A stretch of 64,000 nucleotides of DNA from Massilia niastensis DSM 21313 (GTDB lineage: Bacteria; Pseudomonadota; Gammaproteobacteria; Burkholderiales; Burkholderiaceae_D): assembly GCF_000382345.1 (NCBI RefSeq), contig NZ_KB908082.1, forward strand, positions 62,001-126,000. Reading direction: 5' to 3'. Position 1 is the first letter of the stretch. Each line of letters opens with the position of its first letter. Position numbers and translations under genes: made by a program. A model generated the notes under the pieces. That model was not told the origin of the DNA and ran no database searches. It saw only the letters and a list, made by a program, of their open reading frames with translations. Shown here piece by piece: positions 44,420 through 52,579 of this stretch.

Positions 44420-45768
44420 TCGAGAATGCTTTGCACTTGCGCCACACCGACTTCGGCGCTGCCGTTGGCCAGGCGCACGGTCAGCGTGTCGCGCACCTTG
44501 ATCTGGGCCGGGTCGCGCAGCACCTGTCCCTTGCTGTCGCGCACGATCGCATAGCCGCGTTCCAGGGTGCGCTGCGGGTTCAGCAGTTCGAGCTGGGCGG
44601 ACAGCGCATGCAGGGCGTCGCGCCGCCGTTCGACCTGGCTGCACAGGCTGGCGTTCAGGTGGCGCTGGTCGGACAGGAGCTGGGCGCGCAGCGCGCGCAT
44701 GTCGGGGCGGTAGCGCGACCAGCGCTGGCGCAGCTGGGCCAGCATCATGCCGTGGCGGTTGACGGGCACGTGCAGCGCGTGGGTCATCGCGCTCGCCATC
44801 GCCAGCAGCTTGAGGCGCTGGTTGCCGATCCGCGCCGAGGGGCTGAGCAGGCGGCGGCCGAGGTTGTCCAGCCCCTGGCTGGCGTCCGACAGCGTGCGCT
44901 CCATCGCGCGCCGCAGGTCGGCGCCATCGGCTTCCAGCGAGGCCAGCCAGTCGGCGCGCGGCGTGGCGGCCAGTTCGGCGGCCGCGGTCGGGGTGGCGGC
45001 GCGCACGTCGGCCGCGAAGTCGGCGATGGTGACGTCGGTCTCGTGGCCGACGCCCGAGATCACGGGAATGGCGCAGGCGTCGATCGCGCGCGCCACGCAT
45101 TCTTCGTTGAAGCTCCACAGGTCCTCGATCGAGCCGCCGCCGCGGCAGACCAGCAGCACGTCGACTTCGGCGCGGCGCGAGGCGGTCATGATGGCTTCGG
45201 CGATCCTGTCGGCCGCGAACTGGCCCTGCACCGGCGCCGGGTAGAGCACGATCCGCACGTGGGGCGCACGGCGGCGCAGGGCGGTCAGCACGTCGCGCAG
45301 CGCGGCCGCCTGCGGGCTCGTGACGATGCCGACGCTGCGCGGGAACAGCGGCAGGGCGCGCTTGCGCTCCGGGTCGAACAGGCCCTGGGCCGCCAGCTTT
45401 TCCTTCAGGCGCAGGAAGGCTTCGTACAGCTGGCCCACGCCGGCGCGGCGGATCGCCTCGACATTGATCTGGTAGTCGCCGCGCGCGCCGTACAGCGTGA
45501 CCAGCGCCCGCACCTCGACCCGGTCGCCCTCGCGCGGGTTGAAGCCCGCCATCTGCGCGCGGCTGCGGAACATCACGGCGCGCACCTGGGCGGCATCGTC
45601 CTTCAGGGTGAAGTACCAGTGGCCCGAACTGGCCCGCGTGAAGTTGGAAATCTCGCCGCCGATCCAGACCAGTGGAAAACTACGCTCGAGCAATCGAGCC
45701 ACCTGCTGGTTCAGGGCGGTGACGGTCAGCACCGGCGGAGCGGTGTAGGCGGGGTCGGCATCGTGCAT
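44416..45768 (-). CDS. xseA: Exodeoxyribonuclease VII large subunit
   Basis: 450 residues. An OB-fold start ([26 protein letters not shown]), the catalytic domain ([38 protein letters not shown]) and the long helical region with a closing [15 protein letters not shown]. Degrades single-stranded DNA from both ends with the small subunit XseB, not seen here. Start at MHDADPAY; an in-frame TTG 21 nt upstream is less likely. Its 5' side faces the 1.2 kb DnaA-box array. Confidence 0.95.
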   Translation of the reverse strand: MHDADPAYTAPPVLTVTALNQQVARLLERSFPLVWIGGEISNFTRASSGHWYFTLKDDAAQVRAVMFRSRAQMAGFNPREGDRVEVRALVTLYGARGDYQINVEAIRRAGVGQLYEAFLRLKEKLAAQGLFDPERKRALPLFPRSVGIVTSPQAAALRDVLTALRRRAPHVRIVLYPAPVQGQFAADRIAEAIMTASRRAEVDVLLVCRGGGSIEDLWSFNEECVARAIDACAIPVISGVGHETDVTIADFAADVRAATPTAAAELAATPRADWLASLEADGADLRRAMERTLSDASQGLDNLGRRLLSPSARIGNQRLKLLAMASAMTHALHVPVNRHGMMLAQLRQRWSRYRPDMRALRAQLLSDQRHLNASLCSQVERRRDALHALSAQLELLNPQRTLERGYAIVRDSKGQVLRDPAQIKVRDTLTVRLANGSAEVGVAQVQSILE

Positions 45769-45895
45769 GGCTGGCGGGGGAAAAGGCAAAGCTGATGCTT
45801 ATGTCATATCTTCCCTTAAACGACAAGGGCTTTTCACCTGCCTGTGCAGAACTTTCTGTTGCCGCTTTTCAATGCAGAATAAAAGATGTGTTTAA

Positions 45896-45960
45896 ATTCA
45901 ATGGCTTAGCGGTGAGTCTCCCCACTTGGCCACAATCTTATCCACAAAATCTGTGTGGAA
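45896..45960 (+). repeat. DnaA/IHF module 1
   Basis: ATTCAATGGCTTA (45896), TTGGCCACA (45926), TTATCCACA (45938), TGTGTGGAA (45952). The first element has one mismatch to the IHF consensus. Confidence 0.8.
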
Positions 45961-46017
45961 CTCATCCATAAGACCCAAGACTGCGCAGGATTTGGGCAGT
46001 GCAGGATGCTTGATTTA

Positions 46018-46082
46018 AATCAGATACTTAGCGCTAGTACCTTGGGCTTGATCACATGCTTGTCCACAAAAGCTGTGAATAG
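46018..46082 (+). repeat. DnaA/IHF module 2
   Basis: AATCAGATACTTA (46018, full IHF consensus), TTGATCACA (46048), TTGTCCACA (46060), TGTGAATAG (46074). Confidence 0.8.
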
Positions 46083-46178
46083 CCAGGGCTGCCGCCCGGC
46101 CGGGAGCCAGGGGCTAGTGCAGGGCCGGCAAGGGAGCAGGCATGCTCAAAAATGAAGCGTGGAAACTTTCTTGTTCTA

Positions 46179-46243
46179 GATCAATGGCTTACCGTGTGGA
46201 AAATAGCCTTGCACACAATCTTGTCCACAAAACATGTGCACAA
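46179..46243 (+). repeat. DnaA/IHF module 3
   Basis: GATCAATGGCTTA (46179, one mismatch), TTGCACACA (46209), TTGTCCACA (46221), TGTGCACAA (46235, which read on the other strand is TTGTGCACA). Confidence 0.8.
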
Positions 46244-46361
46244 GCTGCCCAACACTGCGGATGTCGCGGAGACGGGACGATGTTTCTTTTGGGGAAATTC
46301 TGATTCTGTATGTTCATACAGTACTGCCTGTTTTCTAGGCACGGCAGGTCGACTTGATTAG

Positions 46362-46426
46362 AATCAATGACTTAGCATGGCATTCGGCGGTTTCCACACA
46401 CTGTTATCCACAAAAAATGTGCACAG
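46362..46426 (+). repeat. DnaA/IHF module 4
   Basis: AATCAATGACTTA (46362, full IHF consensus), TTCCACACA (46392), TTATCCACA (46404), TGTGCACAG (46418). Confidence 0.8.
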
Positions 46427-46553
46427 CCGTACTTTCCCTGTATCCCGAGCAAAATTGGCAAACAAAAGAAGCAATCCAAGTCGTTTCGGGTCGCAAATGT
46501 TATGCATTTACGTGATTTGCTTAAATTTGAAGCGCTGAGAGTTTTTCTCAATG

Positions 46554-46618
46554 GATCAAGCACTTACGATCAAGAATTGCCCCTTGCTCACACTCTTGTC
46601 CACAAAAAATGTGAGGAA
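46554..46618 (+). repeat. DnaA/IHF module 5
   Basis: GATCAAGCACTTA (46554, one mismatch), TTGCTCACA (46584), TTGTCCACA (46596), TGTGAGGAA (46610). Confidence 0.8.
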
Positions 46619-46691
46619 CCTTGCGGTCATGGATGAGAAGTACACGTCGGCTCGCTGCCTGTTTTTTGATCTATGGAAAATTATCCATGCA

Positions 46692-46756
46692 TATCAAGGA
46701 CTTGGGTGTTTCTGGGTCGCATTGCACACACTTTTGTCCACAGAATTTGTTCGTAA
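46692..46756 (+). repeat. DnaA/IHF module 6
   Basis: TATCAAGGACTTG (46692, full IHF consensus), TTGCACACA (46722), TTGTCCACA (46734), TGTTCGTAA (46748, one mismatch in the inverted box). Confidence 0.78.
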
Positions 46757-46865
46757 CTACATGTTGGGGTGAACAAGCCAGTCGGCCTCAGCAGGCCGCC
46801 GCCACCCCGCACAGGCCAGCCCATGAGACTGCCATTTTCTTGCGCAGGATCAAAAAGCCTATAAA

Positions 46866-46930
46866 AATCAAGGGTCTTTGTGCTATCGCAAGGCCTTGCG
46901 CACAATTTTATCCACAGAAGATGTGCAGAA
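46866..46930 (+). repeat. DnaA/IHF module 7
   Basis: AATCAAGGGTCTT (46866, two mismatches at the right end), TTGCGCACA (46896), TTATCCACA (46908), TGTGCAGAA (46922). It ends 68 bp before the exbB start and may overlap its promoter. Confidence 0.78.
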
Positions 46931-46998
46931 CTGTACTTGCCGCTTTGCTGGCAACTTGTTACATTGCCGAATTCATTTCCACACCTCAGGAGTTTCTC

Positions 46999-47607
46999 TT
47001 GCTCGCCATTTTTCAAGCCGCAGGCTGGCCTATCTGGCTGCTGCTGGTCGCGTCGATCGTTGCCGTTGCCCTGATCGTCGAACGCATCATCTACCTGCGT
47101 CGCGAGAAGATCCTCCCGAAACAGCTGCTGGACGAAGTGATCCGCGTCTACCGCAACGGCAAGGTCACGCCGGACGTGGTGGACAAGCTGGAACAGAATT
47201 CGCCGCTCGGCACCGTGCTGGCGGCCGCCCTGCGCAACGTCGACGCGCCGCGCGACGTGATGAAGGAATCGATCGAGGAAGCGGGGCGCGGCGTGGCCAC
47301 CGGCCTGGAACGCTTCCTGACCACGCTCGGCACCATCGCTTCGCTGGCCCCGCTGATGGGCCTGTTCGGCACGGTGGTCGGCATGATCGAGATCTTCGGC
47401 GCCCAGGCCCCGACCGGCGGCAACAACCCGGCCCAGCTCGCGCACGGCATTTCGGTGGCCCTGTATAACACCGGTTTCGGCCTGGCGATCGCGATGCCGG
47501 CCCTGGTCTTCTACCGCCACTTCCGCAACCTGGTCGACACCTTCGTGGTCGACATGGAACTGCAGGCCGTGAAGTTCGTCGACGTCGTCCACGGGTCGCG
47601 CAAATGA
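46999..47607 (+). CDS. exbB: Biopolymer transport protein ExbB (MotA/TolQ/ExbB family)
   Basis: Proton-channel subunit that powers TonB or a similar partner. 202 residues. TTG start at 46999 with AGGAG 6 nt upstream, giving the normal short N-terminus before AIFQAAGWPIWLLLVASIVA. Three membrane helices; FLTTLGTIASLAPLMGLFGT and NTGFGLAIAMPALVFYRHF are the family channel segments. Longer in-frame starts would extend into the DnaA-box array and are rejected. exbD overlaps by 4 nt. With btuB in the window, TonB energy is needed. Confidence 0.9.
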   Translation: MLAIFQAAGWPIWLLLVASIVAVALIVERIIYLRREKILPKQLLDEVIRVYRNGKVTPDVVDKLEQNSPLGTVLAAALRNVDAPRDVMKESIEEAGRGVATGLERFLTTLGTIASLAPLMGLFGTVVGMIEIFGAQAPTGGNNPAQLAHGISVALYNTGFGLAIAMPALVFYRHFRNLVDTFVVDMELQAVKFVDVVHGSRK

Positions 47608-48044
47608 TCGATTTCCGCCGCGGCCGCAAGCGCGAGGATCCGGAGATCAACCTGATCCCCTTCATCGACGTGCTGCTGGTCGTCCTGATCTTCCTGATGG
47701 TGTCGACCACCTACAGCAAGTTCACCGAGCTGCAGATCACCCTGCCGACCGCCGAGGCCGACAAGCCGGCCGAGAAACCCTTCGAGATCAACGTCACCAT
47801 CGACGCCAAGGGCAACTACACGGTGAACAGCCTGCCGGTGTCCTTCCACAGCGTGGCCGGCCTGGCCCAGGACCTCAAGAACGCCGCCCGCACCACCGAA
47901 GGGCGGGTCGTGGCCAGCCCGGTCGTGATCGTCAACGCCGACCAGTTCGCGATGCACCAGATGGTCATCAACGTGCTGGAAGCGGCGCGCGTGGCCGGCT
48001 ACGACAAGCTGACCTTCGCCGCCCAGACCGGCGCGAAGAAATAA
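47604..48044 (+). CDS. exbD: Biopolymer transport protein ExbD/TolR family
   Basis: 146 residues. One membrane helix after a short basic start (MIDFRRGRKREDPEINLIPF IDVLLVVLIFLMV), with the conserved aspartate of the proton path in PFIDVLLV; the rest is a periplasmic domain (NVTIDAKGNYTVNSLPV). Stop/start overlap with exbB indicates equal expression. The order exbB-exbD-lpxK-trm112-kdsB-adk is usual in Burkholderiales. Confidence 0.93.
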   Translation: MIDFRRGRKREDPEINLIPFIDVLLVVLIFLMVSTTYSKFTELQITLPTAEADKPAEKPFEINVTIDAKGNYTVNSLPVSFHSVAGLAQDLKNAARTTEGRVVASPVVIVNADQFAMHQMVINVLEAARVAGYDKLTFAAQTGAKK

Positions 48045-48049
48045 ACCGA

Positions 48050-48077
48050 CGGCGCGGGCGCATTGCCGCCCGCGCCG
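48050..48077 (+). promoter_or_regulatory. Strong hairpin between exbD and lpxK
   Basis: Perfect 11-bp stem CGGCGCGGGCG / CGCCCGCGCCG with a CATTGC loop, ending 7 nt before the lpxK ATG, which has no shine-dalgarno. It may lower lpxK translation relative to exbBD or process the mRNA. Confidence 0.5.
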
Positions 48078-48084
48078 CTCCCGC

Positions 48085-49119
48085 ATGGCATCCCCATCCC
48101 ATCTCGAAACGACCCTGACCCGGGCCTGGCTGCGGCGCGGCATCCTGGCCTGGACGCTGCTGCCGCTGGCGCTGCTGTTCCGCATGCTGGCGGCAACGCG
48201 CGCGCTGCTGTTCCGCGCGGGGGTCCTGAAGTCCGAACGCCTGCCGGTGCCGGTGGTCGTGGTCGGCAACATCTTCATCGGCGGCACCGGCAAGACCCCG
48301 CTGACCATCTGGCTGGCCCGGGCGCTGCGCGCCGCCGGCCTGCGTCCGGGCGTGATCTCGCGCGGCCACGGCGGCAAGGAAAGCGCCCCGCGCGACGTGC
48401 TGCCTTCCTCCGATCCGCGCGAAGTGGGCGACGAGCCGCTCCTGATCGCCGCGCGCGCCGCCTGCCCGGTGGTGGTGGGGCGCCGCCGCGCGGAGGCGGG
48501 CAGGGCGCTGCTGGCCGCGCACCCGGAAGTCAACGTCCTGATCGCCGACGACGGCCTGCAGCACTACGCGCTGGCGCGCGACGTCGAGATCGTGCTGTTC
48601 GACGGCCGCGGCGTCGGCAATGGCTGGACCCTGCCGGCCGGCCCGCTGCGCGAGGCGCCGTCGCGCCGGCGCGACTTCACGGTCGTCAACGCGCCCGCCA
48701 TCACGGCCGCGCTGGCGGACGCGGTGGGCGGGCGGCCTTACCGCATGCAGCTCGAGGGCGGCCTGGCGGAGCCGCTGTCCGGCGCGGGCAGTCCGGTGCC
48801 GCTGGCGGCGCTGGCGGGAAAGCGCCTGGTCGCCAGCGCCGGCATCGGCAATCCGGGCCGCTTTTTCGCCATGCTGCGCGGCCATGGACTGGACTTCGCC
48901 GAGCTGCCCCTGCCCGACCACCACGATTTCCTCGACCAGCCGTTTGCGGCCCTCGATGCCGATGTCATCCTGATCACGGAGAAGGATGCAGTAAAATGTC
49001 GGCAACTTGATAACCTGAAGGACGATCCACGGCTGTGGGTCGTGCCCGTGACGGCGCAGCTCGATGCTGCGCTGGCCGAACAAATCGTGGAGAAATGTCG
49101 TGGACGCTCGACTGCTTGA
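48085..49119 (+). CDS. lpxK: Tetraacyldisaccharide 4'-kinase
   Basis: Phosphorylates the lipid A disaccharide at 4'. 344 residues. Membrane-binding hydrophobic N-terminus ([20 protein letters not shown]), then the P-loop [20 protein letters not shown] near residue 55, [10 protein letters not shown] and [20 protein letters not shown]. All typical. The 3' end overlaps the trm112 gene by 20 nt. Confidence 0.95.
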   Translation: MASPSHLETTLTRAWLRRGILAWTLLPLALLFRMLAATRALLFRAGVLKSERLPVPVVVVGNIFIGGTGKTPLTIWLARALRAAGLRPGVISRGHGGKESAPRDVLPSSDPREVGDEPLLIAARAACPVVVGRRRAEAGRALLAAHPEVNVLIADDGLQHYALARDVEIVLFDGRGVGNGWTLPAGPLREAPSRRRDFTVVNAPAITAALADAVGGRPYRMQLEGGLAEPLSGAGSPVPLAALAGKRLVASAGIGNPGRFFAMLRGHGLDFAELPLPDHHDFLDQPFAALDADVILITEKDAVKCRQLDNLKDDPRLWVVPVTAQLDAALAEQIVEKCRGRSTA

Positions 49120-49270
49120 TATCCTGGTCTGCCCGCTGTGCAAGGGACCGCTTGAATACGATAAGAAGGCGCAGGAACTGACCTGCCGCCCGGACCGCCT
49201 GGCATACCCGATCCGCGACGGCATCCCCATCATGTGGGCTGACCAGGCGCGCAAGATCGAGGCGGTATGA
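49100..49270 (+). CDS. Trm112 family zinc-binding protein
   Basis: 56 residues. GTG start at 49100 with GGAG 7 nt upstream gives [20 protein letters not shown]; a CPLC pair and a later Cys ([20 protein letters not shown]) form the mini zinc ribbon. The E. coli relative is YcaR. Trm112 proteins activate methyltransferases in eukaryotes; the bacterial role is unclear. Overlaps lpxK by 20 nt and kdsB by 4 nt. Confidence 0.9.
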   Translation: MDARLLDILVCPLCKGPLEYDKKAQELTCRPDRLAYPIRDGIPIMWADQARKIEAV

Positions 49271-50022
49271 GCTTTACCGTCATCATCCCGGCGCGGCTGG
49301 CCTCGACCCGCCTGCCGAACAAGCCGCTGGCCGACCTCGGCGGCAAGCCGATGGTGGTGCGCGTGGCCGAGCGCGCCCGCGCATCCGGCGCCTCGCGCAT
49401 CATCGTCGCCACCGACCACCAGGACATCGCCACCGCCTGCGCCGCGCACGGCGTGCACTCCTGCCTGACCCGCGCCGACCATCCTTCCGGCACCGACCGC
49501 ATCGCCGAGGTGGCGCTGGTGCTCGGCCTGGCCGACGACGAGGTGGTGGTCAACCTGCAGGGCGACGAACCGCTGATCGACCCGGCCCTGCTGGCCGCCT
49601 GCGCCGCGCGCATCCGCGACGGCGTGCCGATGGCGACCTGCGCCCATCCGATCGCCGATGCGGCCGACGCCTTCAACCCGAACGTGGTCAAGGTCGTGCT
49701 GGACAAGGCCGGGCGCGCGCTGTACTTCTCGCGCGCCACCATTCCCTGGCACCGCGACGCCTTCGCCCAGTCGCGCCAGGTGCTGGCGGAGGGCTATGTG
49801 CCGCTGCGCCATATTGGCCTGTACGCCTACAGCAACGCCTTCCTGCAGGCCTATCCGAAGCTGGAGAGCGCGCCGCTCGAACAGATCGAAGCGCTGGAAC
49901 AGTTGCGCGTGCTGTGGCACGGCTACCCGATCGCGGTGCACGTCACCGACAGCGCGCCGCCGGGCGGCGTCGACACCCCGGAAGACCTGGCGCGCGTGCG
50001 CCTGCATTACGCCGCCTCCTGA
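49267..50022 (+). CDS. kdsB: CMP-KDO synthetase
   Basis: Activates 3-deoxy-D-manno-octulosonate with CTP for LPS core. 251 residues. [20 protein letters not shown] at the start, [13 protein letters not shown] near residue 97 and [15 protein letters not shown] near residue 180, all normal. Shares control with lpxK upstream by overlap, matching supply of lipid A and KDO. Confidence 0.96.
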   Translation: MSFTVIIPARLASTRLPNKPLADLGGKPMVVRVAERARASGASRIIVATDHQDIATACAAHGVHSCLTRADHPSGTDRIAEVALVLGLADDEVVVNLQGDEPLIDPALLAACAARIRDGVPMATCAHPIADAADAFNPNVVKVVLDKAGRALYFSRATIPWHRDAFAQSRQVLAEGYVPLRHIGLYAYSNAFLQAYPKLESAPLEQIEALEQLRVLWHGYPIAVHVTDSAPPGGVDTPEDLARVRLHYAAS

Positions 50023-50200
50023 GCCCGCGCCATCCGCGGCGGCGCAGCGCCGCCGCTGTGTCAAAAAATGGCGTCGGCAGGCCCCAGGATTGGCGTTGAG
50101 GATGACTTTTGTGGTAACTTTCGGGTCAAGGTAGTCAGGAATGCATCACCACGCGATCGCTCGCCAACCACAATATCCCGTTTTTTTCATTATCCTCTAG

Positions 50201-50872
<672 letters not shown>

Positions 50873-50891
50873 GTTTCCGTCGCTGCGAAAG

Positions 50892-50919
50892 AAGCGGGCC
50901 TGAGGGTCCGCTTTTTTTT
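50892..50919 (+). terminator. Intrinsic terminator after adk
   Basis: AAGCGGGCC / GGTCCGCTT stem (one G-T pair), TGAG loop, eight T residues. Confidence 0.92.
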
Positions 50920-51042
50920 CGTCAGCCCACACCTTCCTGTCCGGAAACGCCTTCACGCGTGCGAGAAAGTGTTTCGTGTGCGCCGTGTCCGCCTGAGCAA
51001 GCCGATAATGGCTTATCGCTTGTCAAGCCTGCGAGGTGAACC

Positions 51043-51624
51043 ATGAAACATTCCAGAGCCATCCTTGCCTTGCTGGCTGCGCTGGCCGCCGGCGGCGCCT
51101 GCGCCCAGAGTACCGGGAGCGTGAAGGGACAGGCGCCGCCCATCTCCTACGGCCCGGTGCTCGACCCGCAGGAGAGCTCCGCGCCGGCCGCCGGCGCCGA
51201 TGTCCGGCCCCAGGCCCAGGAAGAGAAGGCGGGCGCGCCGCCGCAGTCGCGCCAGAACGAGCTCGACCCGACGGCCCGCCCGGCGCCCCAGCCCGCGCAG
51301 CCGGAGCAGCCCGCCGCGAAGGAGCAGCCGAACAAGGAGGGCAAGACCAGGCGCGCGCCGCGCCGCTCGATCCAGCAGCGCATCCAGAGCACGCCGCGCA
51401 TCGCCGCGCCGGCCCCGTCGGCCCATCCGTACGGGCGGATCGCGGCCCCGGCCGCCGGCGCGCCGGCGCCCGTGGCGCCGGCGCCGGCCCAGATCACGAC
51501 CTGCAGCGGCGGCATCTGCGCCGACACCTCGGGCGCGACCTACCGCACCGGGATCGGCAATGCCGCCGTCAGCAGCAGCGGCCGGCTGTGCAACCGCAGC
51601 GGCACCACGATGCAATGCTTTTGA
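51043..51624 (+). CDS. Secreted proline/alanine-rich protein
   Basis: 193 residues. Signal peptide (MKHSRAILALLAALAAGGAC AQ) then a low-complexity stretch rich in Pro, Ala, Gln and Arg (about 30-155). The end has a compact Cys/Gly piece (TTCSGGICADTSGATYRTG, LCNRSGTTMQCF) with four cysteines, probably two disulfides. Similar tails occur in small secreted proteins of Oxalobacteraceae. Function unknown. Confidence 0.7.
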   Translation: MKHSRAILALLAALAAGGACAQSTGSVKGQAPPISYGPVLDPQESSAPAAGADVRPQAQEEKAGAPPQSRQNELDPTARPAPQPAQPEQPAAKEQPNKEGKTRRAPRRSIQQRIQSTPRIAAPAPSAHPYGRIAAPAAGAPAPVAPAPAQITTCSGGICADTSGATYRTGIGNAAVSSSGRLCNRSGTTMQCF

Positions 51625-51685
51625 CGCAAGCGGATGAGCTCATGGTTTTTCCGCGCAAAAGTTCGCTACAATGCCGTTGATTGAC

Positions 51686-51697
51686 GTTTACGTAAAC
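51686..51697. promoter_or_regulatory. Palindromic operator candidate before the SDR gene
   Basis: GTTTACGTAAAC, a perfect 12-bp palindrome 28 bp before the SDR start; with flanks it reads TTGAC...GGCAA. The TTTACGTAAA core is like sites of MerR-type LiuR regulators of branched-chain acid and fatty acid catabolism in proteobacteria. No such regulator is in the window. Confidence 0.5.
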
Positions 51698-51724
51698 GGC
51701 AAAGTACTTTTACAAGGGAAAACC

Positions 51725-52483
51725 ATGCAAATTCAGAACAATGTGTTCATCGTCACGGGTGGCGCGTCGGGCCTGGGAGCGGCCACTGCGCGCATGATCG
51801 CCGAAGCGGGCGGCAAGGTCGTCATCGCCGACGTCCAGGCCGAAGCCGGCGCCGCGCTGGCAGCGGAGTTGAAAGGCCAGTTCGTCAAGTGCGACGTCAC
51901 TTCGGAAGCGGACGGCAAGGCCGTGGTCGAAGCGGCCGTGGCCCTGGGCACGCTGCGCGGCCTGGTCAACTGCGCCGGCGTCGCGCCCGCGGTCAAGACC
52001 GTCGGCAAGGACGGCCCGCATCCGCTGGACGTGTTCCAGCGCGCCGTGAACATCAACCTGGTCGGTACCTTCAACATGGCGCGCCTGGCCGCCGAGGCGA
52101 TGGGCAAGACCGCCGAAGCCGAGTACGGCGAGCGCGGCGTCATCATCAACACCGCCTCGGTCGCGGCCTTCGACGGCCAGATCGGCCAGGCCGCCTACGG
52201 CTCGTCCAAGGCCGCCGTGGCCGGCATGACCCTGCCGATGGCGCGCGACCTGGCGCGCAGCGGCGTGCGCGTGATGACCATCGCCCCGGGCATCTTCGAG
52301 ACCCCGATGCTGATGGGCATGCCGCAGGAAGTGCGCGACTCGCTCGGCAAGATGGTGCCGTTCCCGCCGCGCCTCGGCATGCCGAAGGAATATGCGCACC
52401 TGGCCAAGGCCATCATCGAAAACGTCATGCTGAACGGCGAAACGATCCGCCTGGACGGCGCGATCCGCATGCAGCCGAAATAA
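51725..52483 (+). CDS. Short-chain dehydrogenase (3-hydroxyacyl-CoA dehydrogenase type 2-like)
   Basis: 252 residues. NAD-binding TGGASGLGAATARMIAE, D of IADVQ (NAD preference), catalytic Ser in NTASVAAFDG and Y-x3-K in AAYGSSKAAVAG. The N-terminal MQIQNNVFIVTGG and VKTVGKDGPHPLDVFQRAV resemble the HSD17B10 / 3-hydroxyacyl-CoA (2-methyl-3-hydroxybutyryl-CoA) group. AAGGGA precedes the start. The operator-like palindrome upstream agrees with a role in fatty or branched-chain acid breakdown. Confidence 0.85.
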   Translation: MQIQNNVFIVTGGASGLGAATARMIAEAGGKVVIADVQAEAGAALAAELKGQFVKCDVTSEADGKAVVEAAVALGTLRGLVNCAGVAPAVKTVGKDGPHPLDVFQRAVNINLVGTFNMARLAAEAMGKTAEAEYGERGVIINTASVAAFDGQIGQAAYGSSKAAVAGMTLPMARDLARSGVRVMTIAPGIFETPMLMGMPQEVRDSLGKMVPFPPRLGMPKEYAHLAKAIIENVMLNGETIRLDGAIRMQPK

Positions 52484-52579
52484 GCCTGTCCTGAAAGCAA
52501 CCGGCGAATGCTGTACGATGGAGCCGGATGTCGGGCGCGCGGCGCAGGCCGCGCGCCCGTTTTGCTTTTGGAGAGCCGA

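Larger units (their letters stand above)
45896..46930 (+). repeat. Array of seven IHF-like / DnaA-box modules
   Basis: The interval xseA-exbB (45769-46998, 1.2 kb) has no gene and is AT-richer than its surroundings. It holds seven 65-bp modules in one orientation. Each has four elements: a 13-mer close to the IHF consensus WATCARNNNNTTR (offset 0), TTSNNCACA (+30), TTRTCCACA (+42) and TGTGNNNAR (+56, an inverted box). Offsets are the same in all seven. The 17 bp between the first two elements share no similarity, so conservation follows the motifs, not a recent duplication. Gaps between modules are 57, 96, 118, 127, 73 and 109 bp. TTATCCACA is the classic DnaA box and TTGTCCACA the form preferred in several high-GC bacteria. 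Confidence 0.85.

Noticed and set aside
45896..46930. CRISPR array
   Set aside because: The repeats are regularly placed motifs inside 65-bp modules with variable interior, the gaps range from 57 to 127 bp, and no cas genes are present.
45896..46930. Main chromosomal origin (oriC)
   Set aside because: No dnaA, dnaN, rpmH or parAB nearby, and the flanking genes (xseA, exbB) are not usual oriC neighbours. Seven DnaA boxes make it possible, but GC skew would be needed to support it.
46621..46998. Longer exbB starts
   Set aside because: They would translate through DnaA/IHF modules 6 and 7; TTG at 46999 has a well-placed AGGAG and gives the family N-terminus.
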